Of a stretch of 64,000 nucleotides of DNA, positions 1 through 9,278 are shown piece by piece. A program made the translations under genes and the position numbers. The DNA comes from Xanthobacter sp. NM-59 (GTDB lineage: Bacteria; Pseudomonadota; Alphaproteobacteria; Rhizobiales; Xanthobacteraceae): positions 357,780-421,779 of the forward strand of contig NZ_JACBFQ010000003.1 of the NCBI RefSeq assembly GCF_021401125.1, read 5' to 3'. Under the pieces are notes generated by a model. The model searched no databases. It was not told the origin of the DNA and saw only the letters and a program-made list of their open reading frames with translations. The stretch's first letter is position 1. Each line of letters starts with the position of its first letter.

Positions 1-44
1 CGCAGCGGCGTGAACGGGCAGAGGCGAAGGCTGCAGGGGGAAGC

Positions 45-2165
45 ATGTCGATGGCGCAACAGGCCGGCACCGCGGACGAGACCGCACTCGCACCGGCTGC
101 CGCGGAAGGATCGAGCTTCACGCTGCGCGATTTTCTTATCGCCACCTTCTTCCACATCCGCGTGGTCATGGTGGCGGCCCTGGTGCCGCTGGTCATCGGC
201 ATCGTCGCCGCCGCCTTGGCGAAAACCGAATACACCGCATCCAGCCTGCTGCTGGTGATCGTGAACCGCGAGGTGTCCACGTCCAGCAACGTCACCGACA
301 GCGGCCCCGCCGTGCTCACGGTGGAAGGCCTGAAGCAGGTGGAATCGGAAGTGCAGATCATCGAAAGCGCCGATGTCATCCGCACCACCATCGAGCAGAT
401 CGGCATGGACCGGCTGTTCCCGCCGGGCCTGCTGACCCCGGTCACGCGCTGGCTGAATTCCGACCAGGACGAAATGGACCTGGCCATTGAGCGCTTCCGC
501 AAGAATCTCAGGGCCACCGTGGTCGCGGACTCCAACATCATGGAAGTCCAGTTCACCAACCCAGACCGCGAGATCGCCATCAAGACCACCGATGCGCTGG
601 TGCAGAACTATCTGGCCAGCCGCCGCAAGGTGTTCGAGAACCCCACCGCGAAAATCCTGATGCTGGAGGTGGAGCGCTTCAAGCGTGATCTCACCACCGC
701 CGACAACGACATTGAGGCGCTGAAGGCCAAGGTGGGCGTCATCGACTTCAATCAGGACGCCATCCTCGCCTCCAACCAGATGGACAGCGTGGTGCAGCGC
801 ATCCGCCAGGTGGACGAGCGCGATGCCACACTGGGCGCCCAGCTCAAGGAAGCGGAAGCCCAGCGCAAGGCGCTGCCCGATTCGGTGTTCGACTTCTCGG
901 AGAAGACCGACGCCCTGTCCGGCGACGACAGCACCAACCTTCTCACCGGCCTGCTGCTGGAACGCGACCGCCTTGCCGCTCAATACGCCCCCGGCAGCCC
1001 GCTGCTGAAGGAAGTGCAGAAGAAGATCGACACGATGCGCAAGCGCGTCGCCGATCGGGGCCAGAACCCCTATTATACGGACCGCGCCTCGCGGAACCCG
1101 TCCATCAACTATGTGGACAATCTCATCCTCAACCTGAAGGTGGAGAAGGATTCCCTGGGCCGCCAGCGAGCCGAGCTGGAAGAGCAGCGCGTGGCCGCGC
1201 AGCAGCGCATCAACACCCTGCGCGGCGCCGAGACCCGCCTCATCGAGCTGACCCGCCAGCGCGAGACCCTCAGCGAAGGCTATCGCGAATATCTGCGCCG
1301 CGCCGTGGCTGCCAATATCGAAGAGACCGCCGCCCGCACGCGCCAGTCCAATGTGCGCCTGGTGCAAGAGGCTGGGGCCGCCGTCACCAAGCGCTCGCTG
1401 CTTCTGCCCATGCTGGCGGGCGGCCTCCTGGGCGGCATCCTGTTCGGCGCGGCGGCTGGCGCCATCGCCTCGGTGCTGCGCACCACCTTCATCATGCCCA
1501 GCGAGCCAGAGCGCCTGCTCGGCCTGCCCAATCTCGCGACCTTCGACGACGGCGCCGAGCACCGCACCAACGCCGCCGTGGATCAGGCCATCGGCAGCTG
1601 CGCCACCCTGCTGCTCGACACACGCATCGATGACCAGCCGCTGCGGGCCATGCACTTCCTCACCGCCGAGCGCGAGGAAACGCTGCCCTGGTTCTGCCGG
1701 CGCCTGGCCGAAGAGTTCGCCACCCAGCGCCGCATGCGCACCCTGCTGGTGGATCTCAGCTCGCGCATGCCCTATCCGCTGCACACCGGCCATGCGGAGG
1801 TCATCGGCGGCCTCGCGGTCACCACCACGCCGGTGCCGCTCCTGTGGGCGGCGGCGGATGTCGACACCTCTCCCCTGCTCTCGGTCCGCCTGCCGGTGGT
1901 GGAGGGCGAGGAGATGATGAAGGCGCTGAAGTCCTCGTTCGACTGCATCGTCATCTGCTCCAGCCTCCAGGGCACCTCGCTGGTGACCCAGCGCCTGACC
2001 CAGCTGGTGGACGGCAACATCCTGGCCGTGCACGCAGAGATCACCCGCAAGCCGGCCGCCGTGCACCTGAGCGATACCGTGGCGGAGGCCGGCGGCACCC
2101 TGCTGGGCCTGATCTTCTTCGGCCGCCGCTATTACCTGCCCAACTGGCTCTATCGCCGCGCCTGA
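45..2165 (+). CDS. GumC/Wzz-type polysaccharide co-polymerase with a degenerate tyrosine-kinase-like C-terminus
   Basis: A 706-residue inner-membrane protein that should set chain length or assist export of an extracellular polysaccharide. A short cytoplasmic N-terminus is followed by a membrane segment near residues 39-59. A long periplasmic part rich in coiled coil (about 200-440) leads to a second membrane segment near 447-478 with Gly-rich packing. The cytoplasmic C-terminus (about 530-700) looks like a CpsD/Wzc P-loop domain, but the Walker A position reads TAEREETLPW and the second Asp motif reads LLVDLSS, so ATP binding seems lost. Two Met codons (45 and 51) are possible starts; an AGGGGG element sits just upstream. 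A strong hairpin follows the gene. It belongs with the export, polymerase and transferase genes downstream. Confidence 0.85.
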   Translation: MSMAQQAGTADETALAPAAAEGSSFTLRDFLIATFFHIRVVMVAALVPLVIGIVAAALAKTEYTASSLLLVIVNREVSTSSNVTDSGPAVLTVEGLKQVESEVQIIESADVIRTTIEQIGMDRLFPPGLLTPVTRWLNSDQDEMDLAIERFRKNLRATVVADSNIMEVQFTNPDREIAIKTTDALVQNYLASRRKVFENPTAKILMLEVERFKRDLTTADNDIEALKAKVGVIDFNQDAILASNQMDSVVQRIRQVDERDATLGAQLKEAEAQRKALPDSVFDFSEKTDALSGDDSTNLLTGLLLERDRLAAQYAPGSPLLKEVQKKIDTMRKRVADRGQNPYYTDRASRNPSINYVDNLILNLKVEKDSLGRQRAELEEQRVAAQQRINTLRGAETRLIELTRQRETLSEGYREYLRRAVAANIEETAARTRQSNVRLVQEAGAAVTKRSLLLPMLAGGLLGGILFGAAAGAIASVLRTTFIMPSEPERLLGLPNLATFDDGAEHRTNAAVDQAIGSCATLLLDTRIDDQPLRAMHFLTAEREETLPWFCRRLAEEFATQRRMRTLLVDLSSRMPYPLHTGHAEVIGGLAVTTTPVPLLWAAADVDTSPLLSVRLPVVEGEEMMKALKSSFDCIVICSSLQGTSLVTQRLTQLVDGNILAVHAEITRKPAAVHLSDTVAEAGGTLLGLIFFGRRYYLPNWLYRRA

Positions 2166-2639
2166 GGGGCGGCGAATCACCCCGCCTTCCGGCACCCCGG
2201 CAAGATTCTCCGCTCGAGAAAACAGACGGGCGGGCGCGACCTCAGGCTTCGGCCGCGGTCGCGCCCGCCCGTTCTGATTCGTTCTCGTCGCCAAACGGTC
2301 CCGCCATGCCCCCGCACCGCGCGGTTCGGACGCGAAAATGGGGCACCTCTCGCGTTACCTCCGCCCAAAATGGCCGTTCGGCCACAGCGCAACACTCTCG
2401 ACATCGCAAAAACAAAGACTTGCGCCGTTCATATCTTGCGCCGCACGCGCCCGTTAAGGACTTTCTTAACCACGGGGCTTTAGCGTCGGTTAACCAAGAA
2501 TTGCGGTTCAGCTCGCGCCTTCGGCATACTTCACTGTGCCGGACTTCCGGAGCGAGGCTGAGCGCGTGTTGCGAACGTGTCACTTTGGGAGTCGTCGATG
2601 GTCTTGCCCCGGTGCGGTTGGATTGCATCCGCTCGCCAT
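2166..2639. other. Gene-free region between co-polymerase and export lipoprotein genes
   Basis: The first part holds the terminator-like hairpin at 2226-2272. The second half, from about 2400, is visibly richer in A+T than its surroundings and contains TTAA half-sites at 2454-2457 and 2466-2469 and a GTTAAC near 2492, so a promoter for the downstream genes probably lies here. No coding sequence is supported. Confidence 0.5.
2226..2272 (+). terminator. Strong hairpin after the co-polymerase gene
   Basis: A perfect 16-bp GC-rich stem pairs 2226-2241 with 2257-2272 around a 15-nt loop, 60 bases past the stop codon. The following sequence GTTCTGATTCG has only scattered T, so termination may be partial or the hairpin may protect the mRNA end. 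Confidence 0.55.
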
Positions 2640-3458
2640 ATGGTGCGGGGACGGCCCGGCGCGCCCCTGTCCGCGGCCCCGACCGCATTGATGCTGCTGC
2701 TCGGCGGCGCCACCCTCACCGGCTGCGTGACGCTCTCCAACGCGCCGAGCACCAACACGCCGCCCCTCACCACCGGCCAGGAAGTGCGCTTCACCGAGGT
2801 GAATGCCGACCGCTTCCGCCCCTGGAGCGACGCCGCGCCCGCCTATCGGGTCAATCCCGGTGATCGTCTGAAGATCAAGTATTTCATCACCCGCGACATG
2901 GACGAAGAGCTCACGGTGAGCCCAGACGGCACCATCGCGCCGCGCGCCATCGGCCAGATGCGGGTGGAGGGCGCCACCCTGGGCGGCATCGAGGAGCAGA
3001 TCCGCCGCGCCTCCCGCAAGGAGCTGGTGGACCAGAAGGTGGTGGTGTCCCTGGAAGCCGCCGCAGGCCCCCGCATCTATATCGGCGGCATGGTCACCCA
3101 GCCCGGCATGATCAAGCTGGAAAGCTCCGGCACCAGCGTGCTGCAGGCCCTCATGATGGCCGGCGGCCTCAACTCCGAGGCCCGGACCGGCCAGGTGGCG
3201 CTCATCCGCCGTGGGCCTGACAACCTGCCCATGCTGAAGCTGATCGACGTGCGCCAGATCATCGAGACCGGCTTCTCCGAGGACGATGTGCCGCTCATGA
3301 GCGGCGACATCATCTTCGTGCCGCGCAGCTCCATCGCCGAAATCGATCTGTGGATCGACCAGTTCATCAACCGCGTGGTGCCGTTCCAGCGCACGTTCAG
3401 CTATACCCTCGGCAGCTACACGCAATACGGTGGCGGCTCGACCACCGTCCTGCCCTGA
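2640..3458 (+). CDS. Wza-type polysaccharide export lipoprotein
   Basis: A predicted outer-membrane export lipoprotein of 272 residues. The ATG at 2640 was preferred over upstream in-frame starts because it places a compact hydrophobic signal ending in the lipobox LTGC, with the acylated Cys at residue 29. A poly-export domain begins near residue 69 (AYRVNPGDRLKI) and an SLBB-type segment follows near 144-160 (RIYIGGMVTQPGM). It is shorter than Escherichia coli Wza and has no obvious C-terminal amphipathic barrel helix, so it belongs to the smaller periplasmic/outer-membrane export class common in alphaproteobacterial EPS loci. It would work with the co-polymerase encoded upstream. Confidence 0.88.
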   Translation: MVRGRPGAPLSAAPTALMLLLGGATLTGCVTLSNAPSTNTPPLTTGQEVRFTEVNADRFRPWSDAAPAYRVNPGDRLKIKYFITRDMDEELTVSPDGTIAPRAIGQMRVEGATLGGIEEQIRRASRKELVDQKVVVSLEAAAGPRIYIGGMVTQPGMIKLESSGTSVLQALMMAGGLNSEARTGQVALIRRGPDNLPMLKLIDVRQIIETGFSEDDVPLMSGDIIFVPRSSIAEIDLWIDQFINRVVPFQRTFSYTLGSYTQYGGGSTTVLP

Positions 3459-3554
3459 CGCGCGCAGGCGCCGCCCCGGTGGCGCCTGCAACCGGCCTGG
3501 CGGAGCCGGAAGGACCCAGCCGCACCGGCAGAGCCAGAAGGACGGATCGAAGTC

Positions 3555-4391
3555 ATGCCGCAGCCAGTCACCCCGCCGCAGGTGTCCCTTCCGGCCGACG
3601 TGAAGACTGTGACCTTCCTCAACGTGCCGTTCGCGGACCTCGACGTGGAGGGCGCCGCCGCGCTGATCGCCTCGCGGCCGCCGGGCGCCCCCTTCGCCTA
3701 TGTGGTGACGCCCAACGCCTCCAACCTCACCCGGCTCAACGAGCTGAAGGATCCGATCTTCATCGAGATCTACAAGAACGCCTGGCTGCACACCATGGAC
3801 GGCTCCGTGCCCCGGGCCCTCGCGCGCCAGCTGTTCGGCCTCGACATTCCCCGCGCGCCCGGCTCGGACATCACCACCGCTTTGTTCGAGCACCACATCA
3901 AGCCCGACGACGCCATCACCATCATCGGCGGATCGCAGGAGATGCTGGAGCGCCTGAAGGCGCGCTACCACCTCGCCAACGTGGCGATGCATGTGCCGCC
4001 CATGGGCTTCATCAACAAGCCGGAGGAAGTGGAGCGCTGCGTCGCGTTTGTGCTGAACCATCCGGCGCGCTATGTGTTCTTCGTCACCGGCTCGCCGCGC
4101 TCGGAATATGTCACGCGCCTTGTCTGGCAGCGCGGCACGGCCGTTGGCACCGGCCTGTGCGTGGGCAATTCGCTCAACTTCCTCACCGGCCTTTCCACCC
4201 GCGCGCCCCACGCCTATCGCCGCCTGGGGGTGGAGTGGCTGCACCGGCTGATTCAGGATCCCAAGATCCAGGTGAAGCGGGTGTTCGTGGATTCCATGCC
4301 CATCTTCCTCACCGCCGCCAAGGCGCGCCTGAACCCGGCCGCCTATGGCATGGCCGCAGACGGCACGGATGGCCGGGGACCGACCCCATGA
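3555..4391 (+). CDS. WecG/TagA/CpsF-family glycosyltransferase
   Basis: A 278-residue member of the WecG/TagA (GT26) family, which transfers N-acetylmannosamine or related sugars from UDP-sugar to a lipid-linked acceptor at the membrane. Visible family landmarks are VVTPNASNL near residue 52, the catalytic-type Asp at residue 82 in HTMDGSVP, GLCVGNSLNFLTG near 200 and GVEWLHRL near 225. It lacks membrane spans and should attach peripherally. The stop codon overlaps the next gene's start as ATGA at 4388-4391, so the transferase and the polymerase are probably translationally coupled. The actual sugar is not predictable from sequence. Confidence 0.88.
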   Translation: MPQPVTPPQVSLPADVKTVTFLNVPFADLDVEGAAALIASRPPGAPFAYVVTPNASNLTRLNELKDPIFIEIYKNAWLHTMDGSVPRALARQLFGLDIPRAPGSDITTALFEHHIKPDDAITIIGGSQEMLERLKARYHLANVAMHVPPMGFINKPEEVERCVAFVLNHPARYVFFVTGSPRSEYVTRLVWQRGTAVGTGLCVGNSLNFLTGLSTRAPHAYRRLGVEWLHRLIQDPKIQVKRVFVDSMPIFLTAAKARLNPAAYGMAADGTDGRGPTP

Positions 4392-5755
4392 GCCTTGCCG
4401 CCCCGACGCGCCGGCGAAAGGTGGTCATGCCGCTGCGGCAGCTGCCTCGCACCCGCGCGTCCCGGAGCACCAAGATCTCGATGGTGGGCACCCTGGCGCT
4501 CATCTTCGTGATGCCGTTCTTCGCGCAGGTCTTCCACTATCTGAACGAGCTGCCACCGCCATACTTCCTCTCCAAGGCGTGGCCGTTCCTCATGTTTCCG
4601 TTCAGCCTCTATGCCGCCATCCGCCTGCGGCTGCCGGGGCGGAACATGTTCCTGCTGCTGTTGGCCTACCTGCTCGGCTTCACGCCGCTCATCTCCATCA
4701 TCCAGCTCGGCAACGGCCTGCTCGACGCCATGGCGACCACGGTGAAGGCCTGGCCATTCACCTATTATTTCGCGTTCGCGGCGGTGCTGTCGCTGCTGGG
4801 GCTGCCGCCGGAGCGGGTGCGGGCGGTGTGCCTTGCCTATGGCATGGCCACCTTCGTGCTGCTGGTGCTGCTTTATGGGCTGGCGCCGCGTTCCTGGTAT
4901 GTGACCGACCCCATCAACGGCAAGCTGCTGCAGTACGACACCGACCGCGGCCGGCGCGTCTACATGTCGATGTTCTTCGGCATGATCTTCATCTTCTACC
5001 TGGGCCGCAGCTTCGTGCTCGAGCACAAGCGCTTTCGCCTGTTCGCCATTCCGATATGCCTGCTGATCCAGGTGCTGACCTACAAGCAGCGCACCGCCAT
5101 CGCGGTGGCGGTGCTGGTTTCGGCCTATGGCATCGTCATGTCCATGCCCGGCCGCATGCGCCGGCTCGCCATCGGCGTGGGGCTCGCCATGCTGGTGCCC
5201 ATGCTGGTTCTGGTGGCGGCCAAGCTCGGCCTGTTCGGCGGGTCCGGCTGGGACAGCGTGGAGCAGAGCCTGGGCGGCTCGCTCTCGGTGCGGCAGAACT
5301 CCAGCGCCCTGGCGGTGCGCTTCCTGGGCGACCACACCTTGCGCTGGATCTTCGGCGTGGGGGCGACCACGCGCTTCGGCTCGGTCACCCTGGCCGACAT
5401 TTTCGGCTACAGCCAGTTTTTCGTGTCCGATCTCGGCTGGCTCGGCGTGGTGTTCGAATATGGGCTCGTGGGCGCCATCATGGTGCTGGTGGTGCATGTG
5501 TGGGCCTATGTCGCCATCGCGCGACGCGGCATGGCCCTGCGCGACCCCTTCGTGCTGGCCCTTTCCGACTATGTGCTCTACCTGCTCCTGACCTCCGCAG
5601 TGTATTCCCTGGTGCTGCAACCGGGCGAGCTGGGCGCCGCCCTGGCGCTGGCCTTCTATATGTCGGCGGCGGCACGGCTGCCCGATCCGCCCCCGACCCT
5701 CACCCCCATGCGGCGCACGCGCAGCTGGGTCCGGCGAACGAAGCCGATCACCTAA
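4388..5755 (+). CDS. Wzy-like O-antigen/EPS polymerase or ligase, multi-span membrane protein
   Basis: A 455-residue integral membrane protein with around ten hydrophobic segments and a larger polar loop around residues 290-330, the layout of O-antigen polymerase/ligase (Wzy/WaaL) proteins. The open frame runs far upstream, but the ATG at 4388 overlapping the previous stop (ATGA) is the sensible start. The N-terminus is basic (TRRRK), favouring the inside. Family members are too divergent for motif-level proof. Position beside co-polymerase, export lipoprotein and a GT26 enzyme makes polymerisation of repeat units the likely role. Confidence 0.78.
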   Translation: MSLAAPTRRRKVVMPLRQLPRTRASRSTKISMVGTLALIFVMPFFAQVFHYLNELPPPYFLSKAWPFLMFPFSLYAAIRLRLPGRNMFLLLLAYLLGFTPLISIIQLGNGLLDAMATTVKAWPFTYYFAFAAVLSLLGLPPERVRAVCLAYGMATFVLLVLLYGLAPRSWYVTDPINGKLLQYDTDRGRRVYMSMFFGMIFIFYLGRSFVLEHKRFRLFAIPICLLIQVLTYKQRTAIAVAVLVSAYGIVMSMPGRMRRLAIGVGLAMLVPMLVLVAAKLGLFGGSGWDSVEQSLGGSLSVRQNSSALAVRFLGDHTLRWIFGVGATTRFGSVTLADIFGYSQFFVSDLGWLGVVFEYGLVGAIMVLVVHVWAYVAIARRGMALRDPFVLALSDYVLYLLLTSAVYSLVLQPGELGAALALAFYMSAAARLPDPPPTLTPMRRTRSWVRRTKPIT

Positions 5756-6069
5756 CATCGGGACCGCCCTGCCGCCTCATCTTTCCAGAGAAACGGTATC
5801 CACTTAGGCTGAACGGGCACTGAAGGAAAAACTCTTACCTCGAAAGCCACTATACTTGAACTAATGGCATTCACGCTGCCCGCTTAAACAAGCTGGCGAT
5901 AGGCGAAATGTCGCGACCACAAAAGAATGGCTTTTTAACTCTTGCGGAACTAGGCTGCCCCGGAAAGCCGCGTTCAAAGCATCGTCCCGCCCCTGCGATA
6001 TCGCCTTTACACCCCTGTCATCGGCAAGACCGCCTCGGCTTGGCGCGGATTGTCTTTCGGAGCCTGAAT
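5756..6069. other. Gene-free region before the carbamoyltransferase gene
   Basis: It contains a decayed copy of the dispersed palindromic repeat (5777-5821) followed by a distinctly A+T-richer stretch (about 5821-5940) with a TATACT hexamer at 5851-5856 that could be a -10 box, although no good -35 is visible. The carbamoyltransferase therefore probably has its own promoter. Confidence 0.45.
5777..5821 (-). repeat. Dispersed palindromic repeat, decayed copy
   Basis: The reverse complement carries AAGTGGATACCG followed by a GTTTCT-like arm, matching the centre of the repeat also seen at 37571-37625, 58214-58266 and 60829-60875. The outer arms are degraded. Confidence 0.5.
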
Positions 6070-7779
6070 GTGACCGTCATCGGCGTTAGCGATTCTCACA
6101 ATTCGGCGGTTGCCGCCCTGTGCCAGGATGGAACGATTGCCGCGGTGCAGGAGGAGCGGCTCCGGCGCGTCAAGAACTATCACAACGTGCCCACCATGGG
6201 GCTGGAATGGCTCGTGACCCATACCGGCGTGGCGCCGCAGGACGTCTCGGTCCTCGCCCTGGCCGGAATGCCCACGGTGCCGCTGGATCGCGCCGGCTGG
6301 ATCGATGTGTTTCGCCGTTCCGCCCACTGGCAGGGCCGTCTGCGCACGGCCATCGGCCAGACCCCGCTGCGGGCGGCGGTGGAGCGCAAGCGGGCGCAGG
6401 AGCGGCTTGATGCCTATGTGGCCCTGGGCTTCCGCCCCGAGGCGATCAAGGTCTATGGCCACCACGCCTGCCACGCCGCCACCGCCTATTACGGCCAGAG
6501 CGAGCGGACCGAGCCCGTGCTGGTGCTGACCGTGGACGGCGGCGGCGACGGCCTGTGCGCCAGCGTCAGCATCGGCCAGGACAACAAGCTGAAGCTGCTG
6601 CACGAGGTGCCCTATGCGGACTCGTTCGGCACGCTCTATGCCGTGGTCACCTACATGCTCGGCATGGTGCCGCTGGAGCACGAATACAAGATCATGGGCA
6701 TGGCGCCCTATGCGGCCATGTCCGGCAGCCGACGCATCGCCGACCGATTGCACACCCTGTTCCGCTGGGTGGACGAGCGCACGCCGGTGTGGCGGCGCGC
6801 GCCCGGCGTGCCGCACACGCTGCACATCCAGCCGGTGCTGGAGAAGCTGTTCTTCGAGCAGCGGTTCGACAACATCATGGGCGGCGTGCAGCTCTTCACC
6901 GAGGAAATCCTCTGCGAGTTCGTGCGCCGCGCCATCGCGGAAACGGGCATCCGGCGCCTGTGCCTGTCCGGCGGCGTCTTCATGAACGTGAAGGCCAACA
7001 AGCGGATCATGGAGATGGAGGAGGTGGACAGCCTGTTCATCTTCCCCTCCTGCGGCGACGAGACCAACGCCATCGGCGCGGCCTATCTCGCCCGCGCGGA
7101 GCATGAAGGCGGCGCGGCGGTACCGCCTTTGTCCTCCATGTATCTGGGGCCGGAATGGTCGGCGACCGAGATCCGCGACGATCTCTCCGAATGGGTCGAC
7201 CGCGGCGACATCGTCCTGTCGCAGCCCGACTCCATCAACGATGCCGTGGTCGAGCTCCTGATGCAGGGCCACGTGGTGGGCCGCTTCGCCGGGCGCGAGG
7301 AGTTCGGCGCGCGGTCCCTGGGCAACCGGGCCATCATCGCTGATCCGCGCAACCCCGACGTGATCCGCGAGATCAACGAAATGGTGAAGAGCCGCGACTT
7401 CTGGATGCCGTTCGCGGCCTCCGTGGCGGCCGAGCATGCAGACCTCTATCTGCGCAACCCCAAAAATGTTGCCGCGCCCTACATGATCCTCTCCTTCGAC
7501 ACCACCGAAGCGGGCGGCGAGCAGCTGAAGGCCGGTACCCACCCCTATGACCGCACCTGCCGGCCCCAGGTGGTGACGCAGGAGAGCAACGCCGAATACT
7601 GGGATCTCATCCACCGCTTCGCTTCGCGATCAGGGGTGGGCGGGCTTCTCAACACCTCCCTCAACCTCCACGGCCTGCCGCTGGTGCATCGCCCGCGCGA
7701 TGCGGTGCATGTGCTGCTGAATTCGGGCCTGAACTGGCTCGCCGTGGGCCCGTACCTGATCACCAAGCCCGCCGCCTGA
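6070..7779 (+). CDS. NodU/CmcH-family carbamoyltransferase
   Basis: A 569-residue enzyme expected to move a carbamoyl group from carbamoyl phosphate via carbamoyl-adenylate to a hydroxyl of a sugar. The N-terminal Kae1-like domain shows the metal-binding region GHHACHAATAYY (about 130-142) and the glycine-rich DGGGDG. The C-terminal domain has EFGARSLGNRAI (about 410-422) and LLNTSLN. The GTG at 6070 was chosen as start: GGAG lies at 6059-6062 with a 7-base spacer and the protein then begins with the family's typical first strand, whereas the upstream in-frame extension is Pro/Arg rich and unlike the family. It probably decorates the polysaccharide made by the upstream genes. Confidence 0.87.
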   Translation: MTVIGVSDSHNSAVAALCQDGTIAAVQEERLRRVKNYHNVPTMGLEWLVTHTGVAPQDVSVLALAGMPTVPLDRAGWIDVFRRSAHWQGRLRTAIGQTPLRAAVERKRAQERLDAYVALGFRPEAIKVYGHHACHAATAYYGQSERTEPVLVLTVDGGGDGLCASVSIGQDNKLKLLHEVPYADSFGTLYAVVTYMLGMVPLEHEYKIMGMAPYAAMSGSRRIADRLHTLFRWVDERTPVWRRAPGVPHTLHIQPVLEKLFFEQRFDNIMGGVQLFTEEILCEFVRRAIAETGIRRLCLSGGVFMNVKANKRIMEMEEVDSLFIFPSCGDETNAIGAAYLARAEHEGGAAVPPLSSMYLGPEWSATEIRDDLSEWVDRGDIVLSQPDSINDAVVELLMQGHVVGRFAGREEFGARSLGNRAIIADPRNPDVIREINEMVKSRDFWMPFAASVAAEHADLYLRNPKNVAAPYMILSFDTTEAGGEQLKAGTHPYDRTCRPQVVTQESNAEYWDLIHRFASRSGVGGLLNTSLNLHGLPLVHRPRDAVHVLLNSGLNWLAVGPYLITKPAA

Positions 7780-8172
7780 GGTGTCGGGCCCGGGTGCCGG
7801 GGGCGGAAAACATTATGGGCGAATGCAAGACCCTGGCGCCGGGCGGGCGCGGCCCGCAGCAGCTGCATCCCGCACCAGCACCTGCGCGCCTATCCGGCCT
7901 TTTGCGCCATGGTAGCGGGTGCCTGCGCGGGCAAATTGACGGGGGGCACGCAAACGTGAGAGCTGAACCCCATGTGTTCATGCAGGCGGAGCCATGCTTT
8001 TGCTTGCATTGACATCCTTTGTTTCTTCCCATGTCTTCCGCCCGGGCGAATTCGGCGTCGCCCCCGCGCTTGCCACTTCTTTTTCCTGGATGGCGGATCG
8101 GCTTTCGCAGGCGACTTTCGTCCAAGGACCCATCTCAACGCGATTTTCGCGCCGGACACGACGGCGGGGGCC
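7780..8172. other. Gene-free region before the FkbM methyltransferase gene
   Basis: No gene is supported. A TTGACA at 8009-8014 inside a T-rich tract is a possible -35 element, but the following -10 candidates are poor. The frame of the next gene stays open upstream to 7972, giving a Cys/Phe-rich peptide that does not look like real protein. Confidence 0.4.
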
Positions 8173-9027
8173 ATGATGCTAAAGCGGATCAAGAAGCTTC
8201 TGAACGAACAGGCGTTCAAGGAAGCACCTGTCGCGGTTCTCGGACGGGTCGCGTGCCTGGCCGCCCTGGTGGGGCTCGGCCGCAAGCCGGCATTCCATCT
8301 GGTGCCCGGCGGCGCGCGCATGGAGGTGCCGGCCGACCTGCGCTACACCACCGTGTCCGCCTTTCTCCTGCGCGATGAGGTGGAGCCGGAGCTCAAGCAC
8401 ATCAACAATTTCGTCGCCAAGGGCGACATCTTCGTGGATGTGGGCGCCAATATCGGCCTGTTCAGCCTGAAGGTCGCCCCCCACGCCGGGCGCGTGGTGG
8501 CGGTGGAGCCGGGCAAGGAAGCCGGCGACCTGCTGGCGGAAAATATCGCGCTCAACGCGTTCCAGAACGTGACGCTGGTGCGCAAGGGCCTCGCCGACGC
8601 CGCCGGCAAGGCCACCTTGTTCCACAATCCGGTGGGCGACGATCCCCAGGCCTTCTCGCTCGTCAATGACGGCGCCGCCACCGAGGCGGAGGAGGTGGAG
8701 ATCACCACCCTCGACGCCCTGGTGGCTGACCTCGGCCTGCCGCGGGTGGACTGCATCAAGATCGACGTGGAAGGCGCCGAGCAGCGGGTGCTGGCCGGCG
8801 GCATGAAGACCATCTCCGCCAGCCTGCCCACCATCATCTTCGAGATGAACTGCCCTGCTTTGCTGTCCAGCGGCGGCGATCCGGCCGCGCCCTGGAACAC
8901 CCTGGCCGGGCTTGGCTACCAGTTCTTCCGGCTGAAGTGGGACGGCTCTCTCACCGCCCTGTCCACCCGGCCCACGGAATTCTGCAACATCGTCGCCCGC
9001 CACCCGACGGGCGCCGCCGCCGCGTGA
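8173..9027 (+). CDS. FkbM-family SAM-dependent methyltransferase
   Basis: A 284-residue class I methyltransferase of the FkbM type, which O-methylates sugar or polyketide hydroxyls. The SAM-binding motif FVDVGANIGLFSLK lies near residues 87-101. The FkbM hallmark DCIKIDVEGAEQRVL is near 193, and FEMNCP comes near the end. Either of two adjacent ATG codons (8173, 8176) can start it; the upstream open frame was rejected. As the last plus-strand gene of the polysaccharide region it is a plausible decorating enzyme, though it is 393 bases from the carbamoyltransferase gene and may be transcribed separately. A bidirectional terminator follows. Confidence 0.87.
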   Translation: MMLKRIKKLLNEQAFKEAPVAVLGRVACLAALVGLGRKPAFHLVPGGARMEVPADLRYTTVSAFLLRDEVEPELKHINNFVAKGDIFVDVGANIGLFSLKVAPHAGRVVAVEPGKEAGDLLAENIALNAFQNVTLVRKGLADAAGKATLFHNPVGDDPQAFSLVNDGAATEAEEVEITTLDALVADLGLPRVDCIKIDVEGAEQRVLAGGMKTISASLPTIIFEMNCPALLSSGGDPAAPWNTLAGLGYQFFRLKWDGSLTALSTRPTEFCNIVARHPTGAAAA

Positions 9028-9177
9028 GGCCGCAGCCGGTGAGCGAGGCTCACCGGCCAGAGGCTCAGTGGCCATGAGTCAAGACCGGGCCGCGCTTGAG
9101 GGCACCCATTCGGCGCCGGTCAAAGGCCGGGGCCGATGGCCCAGAGCCCGGCTCAAGACAGCAGAGAACATTCAAAG

Positions 9178-9212
9178 AAAAAGGCCGGCGCGCCCTGCGT
9201 GCCGGCCTTTTT
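9178..9212. terminator. Bidirectional intrinsic terminator between convergent genes
   Basis: A perfect 12-bp stem, AAAAAGGCCGGC at 9178-9189 paired with 9201-9212, carries an A-run on one side and a T-run on the other. It can end both the methyltransferase transcript (plus) and the ETF-QO transcript (minus). Confidence 0.9.
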
Positions 9213-9278
9213 CTGCGTCTTTGCGAAAGCGCCACCGGCCCGGGGCTGGGCCGAATGCCGCCCTCGGGCCGTATGCTC

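Noticed and set aside
2454..2469. CtrA binding site TTAA-N-TTAA upstream of the export lipoprotein gene
   Set aside because: The spacing is 8 bases, while the CtrA consensus needs 7.
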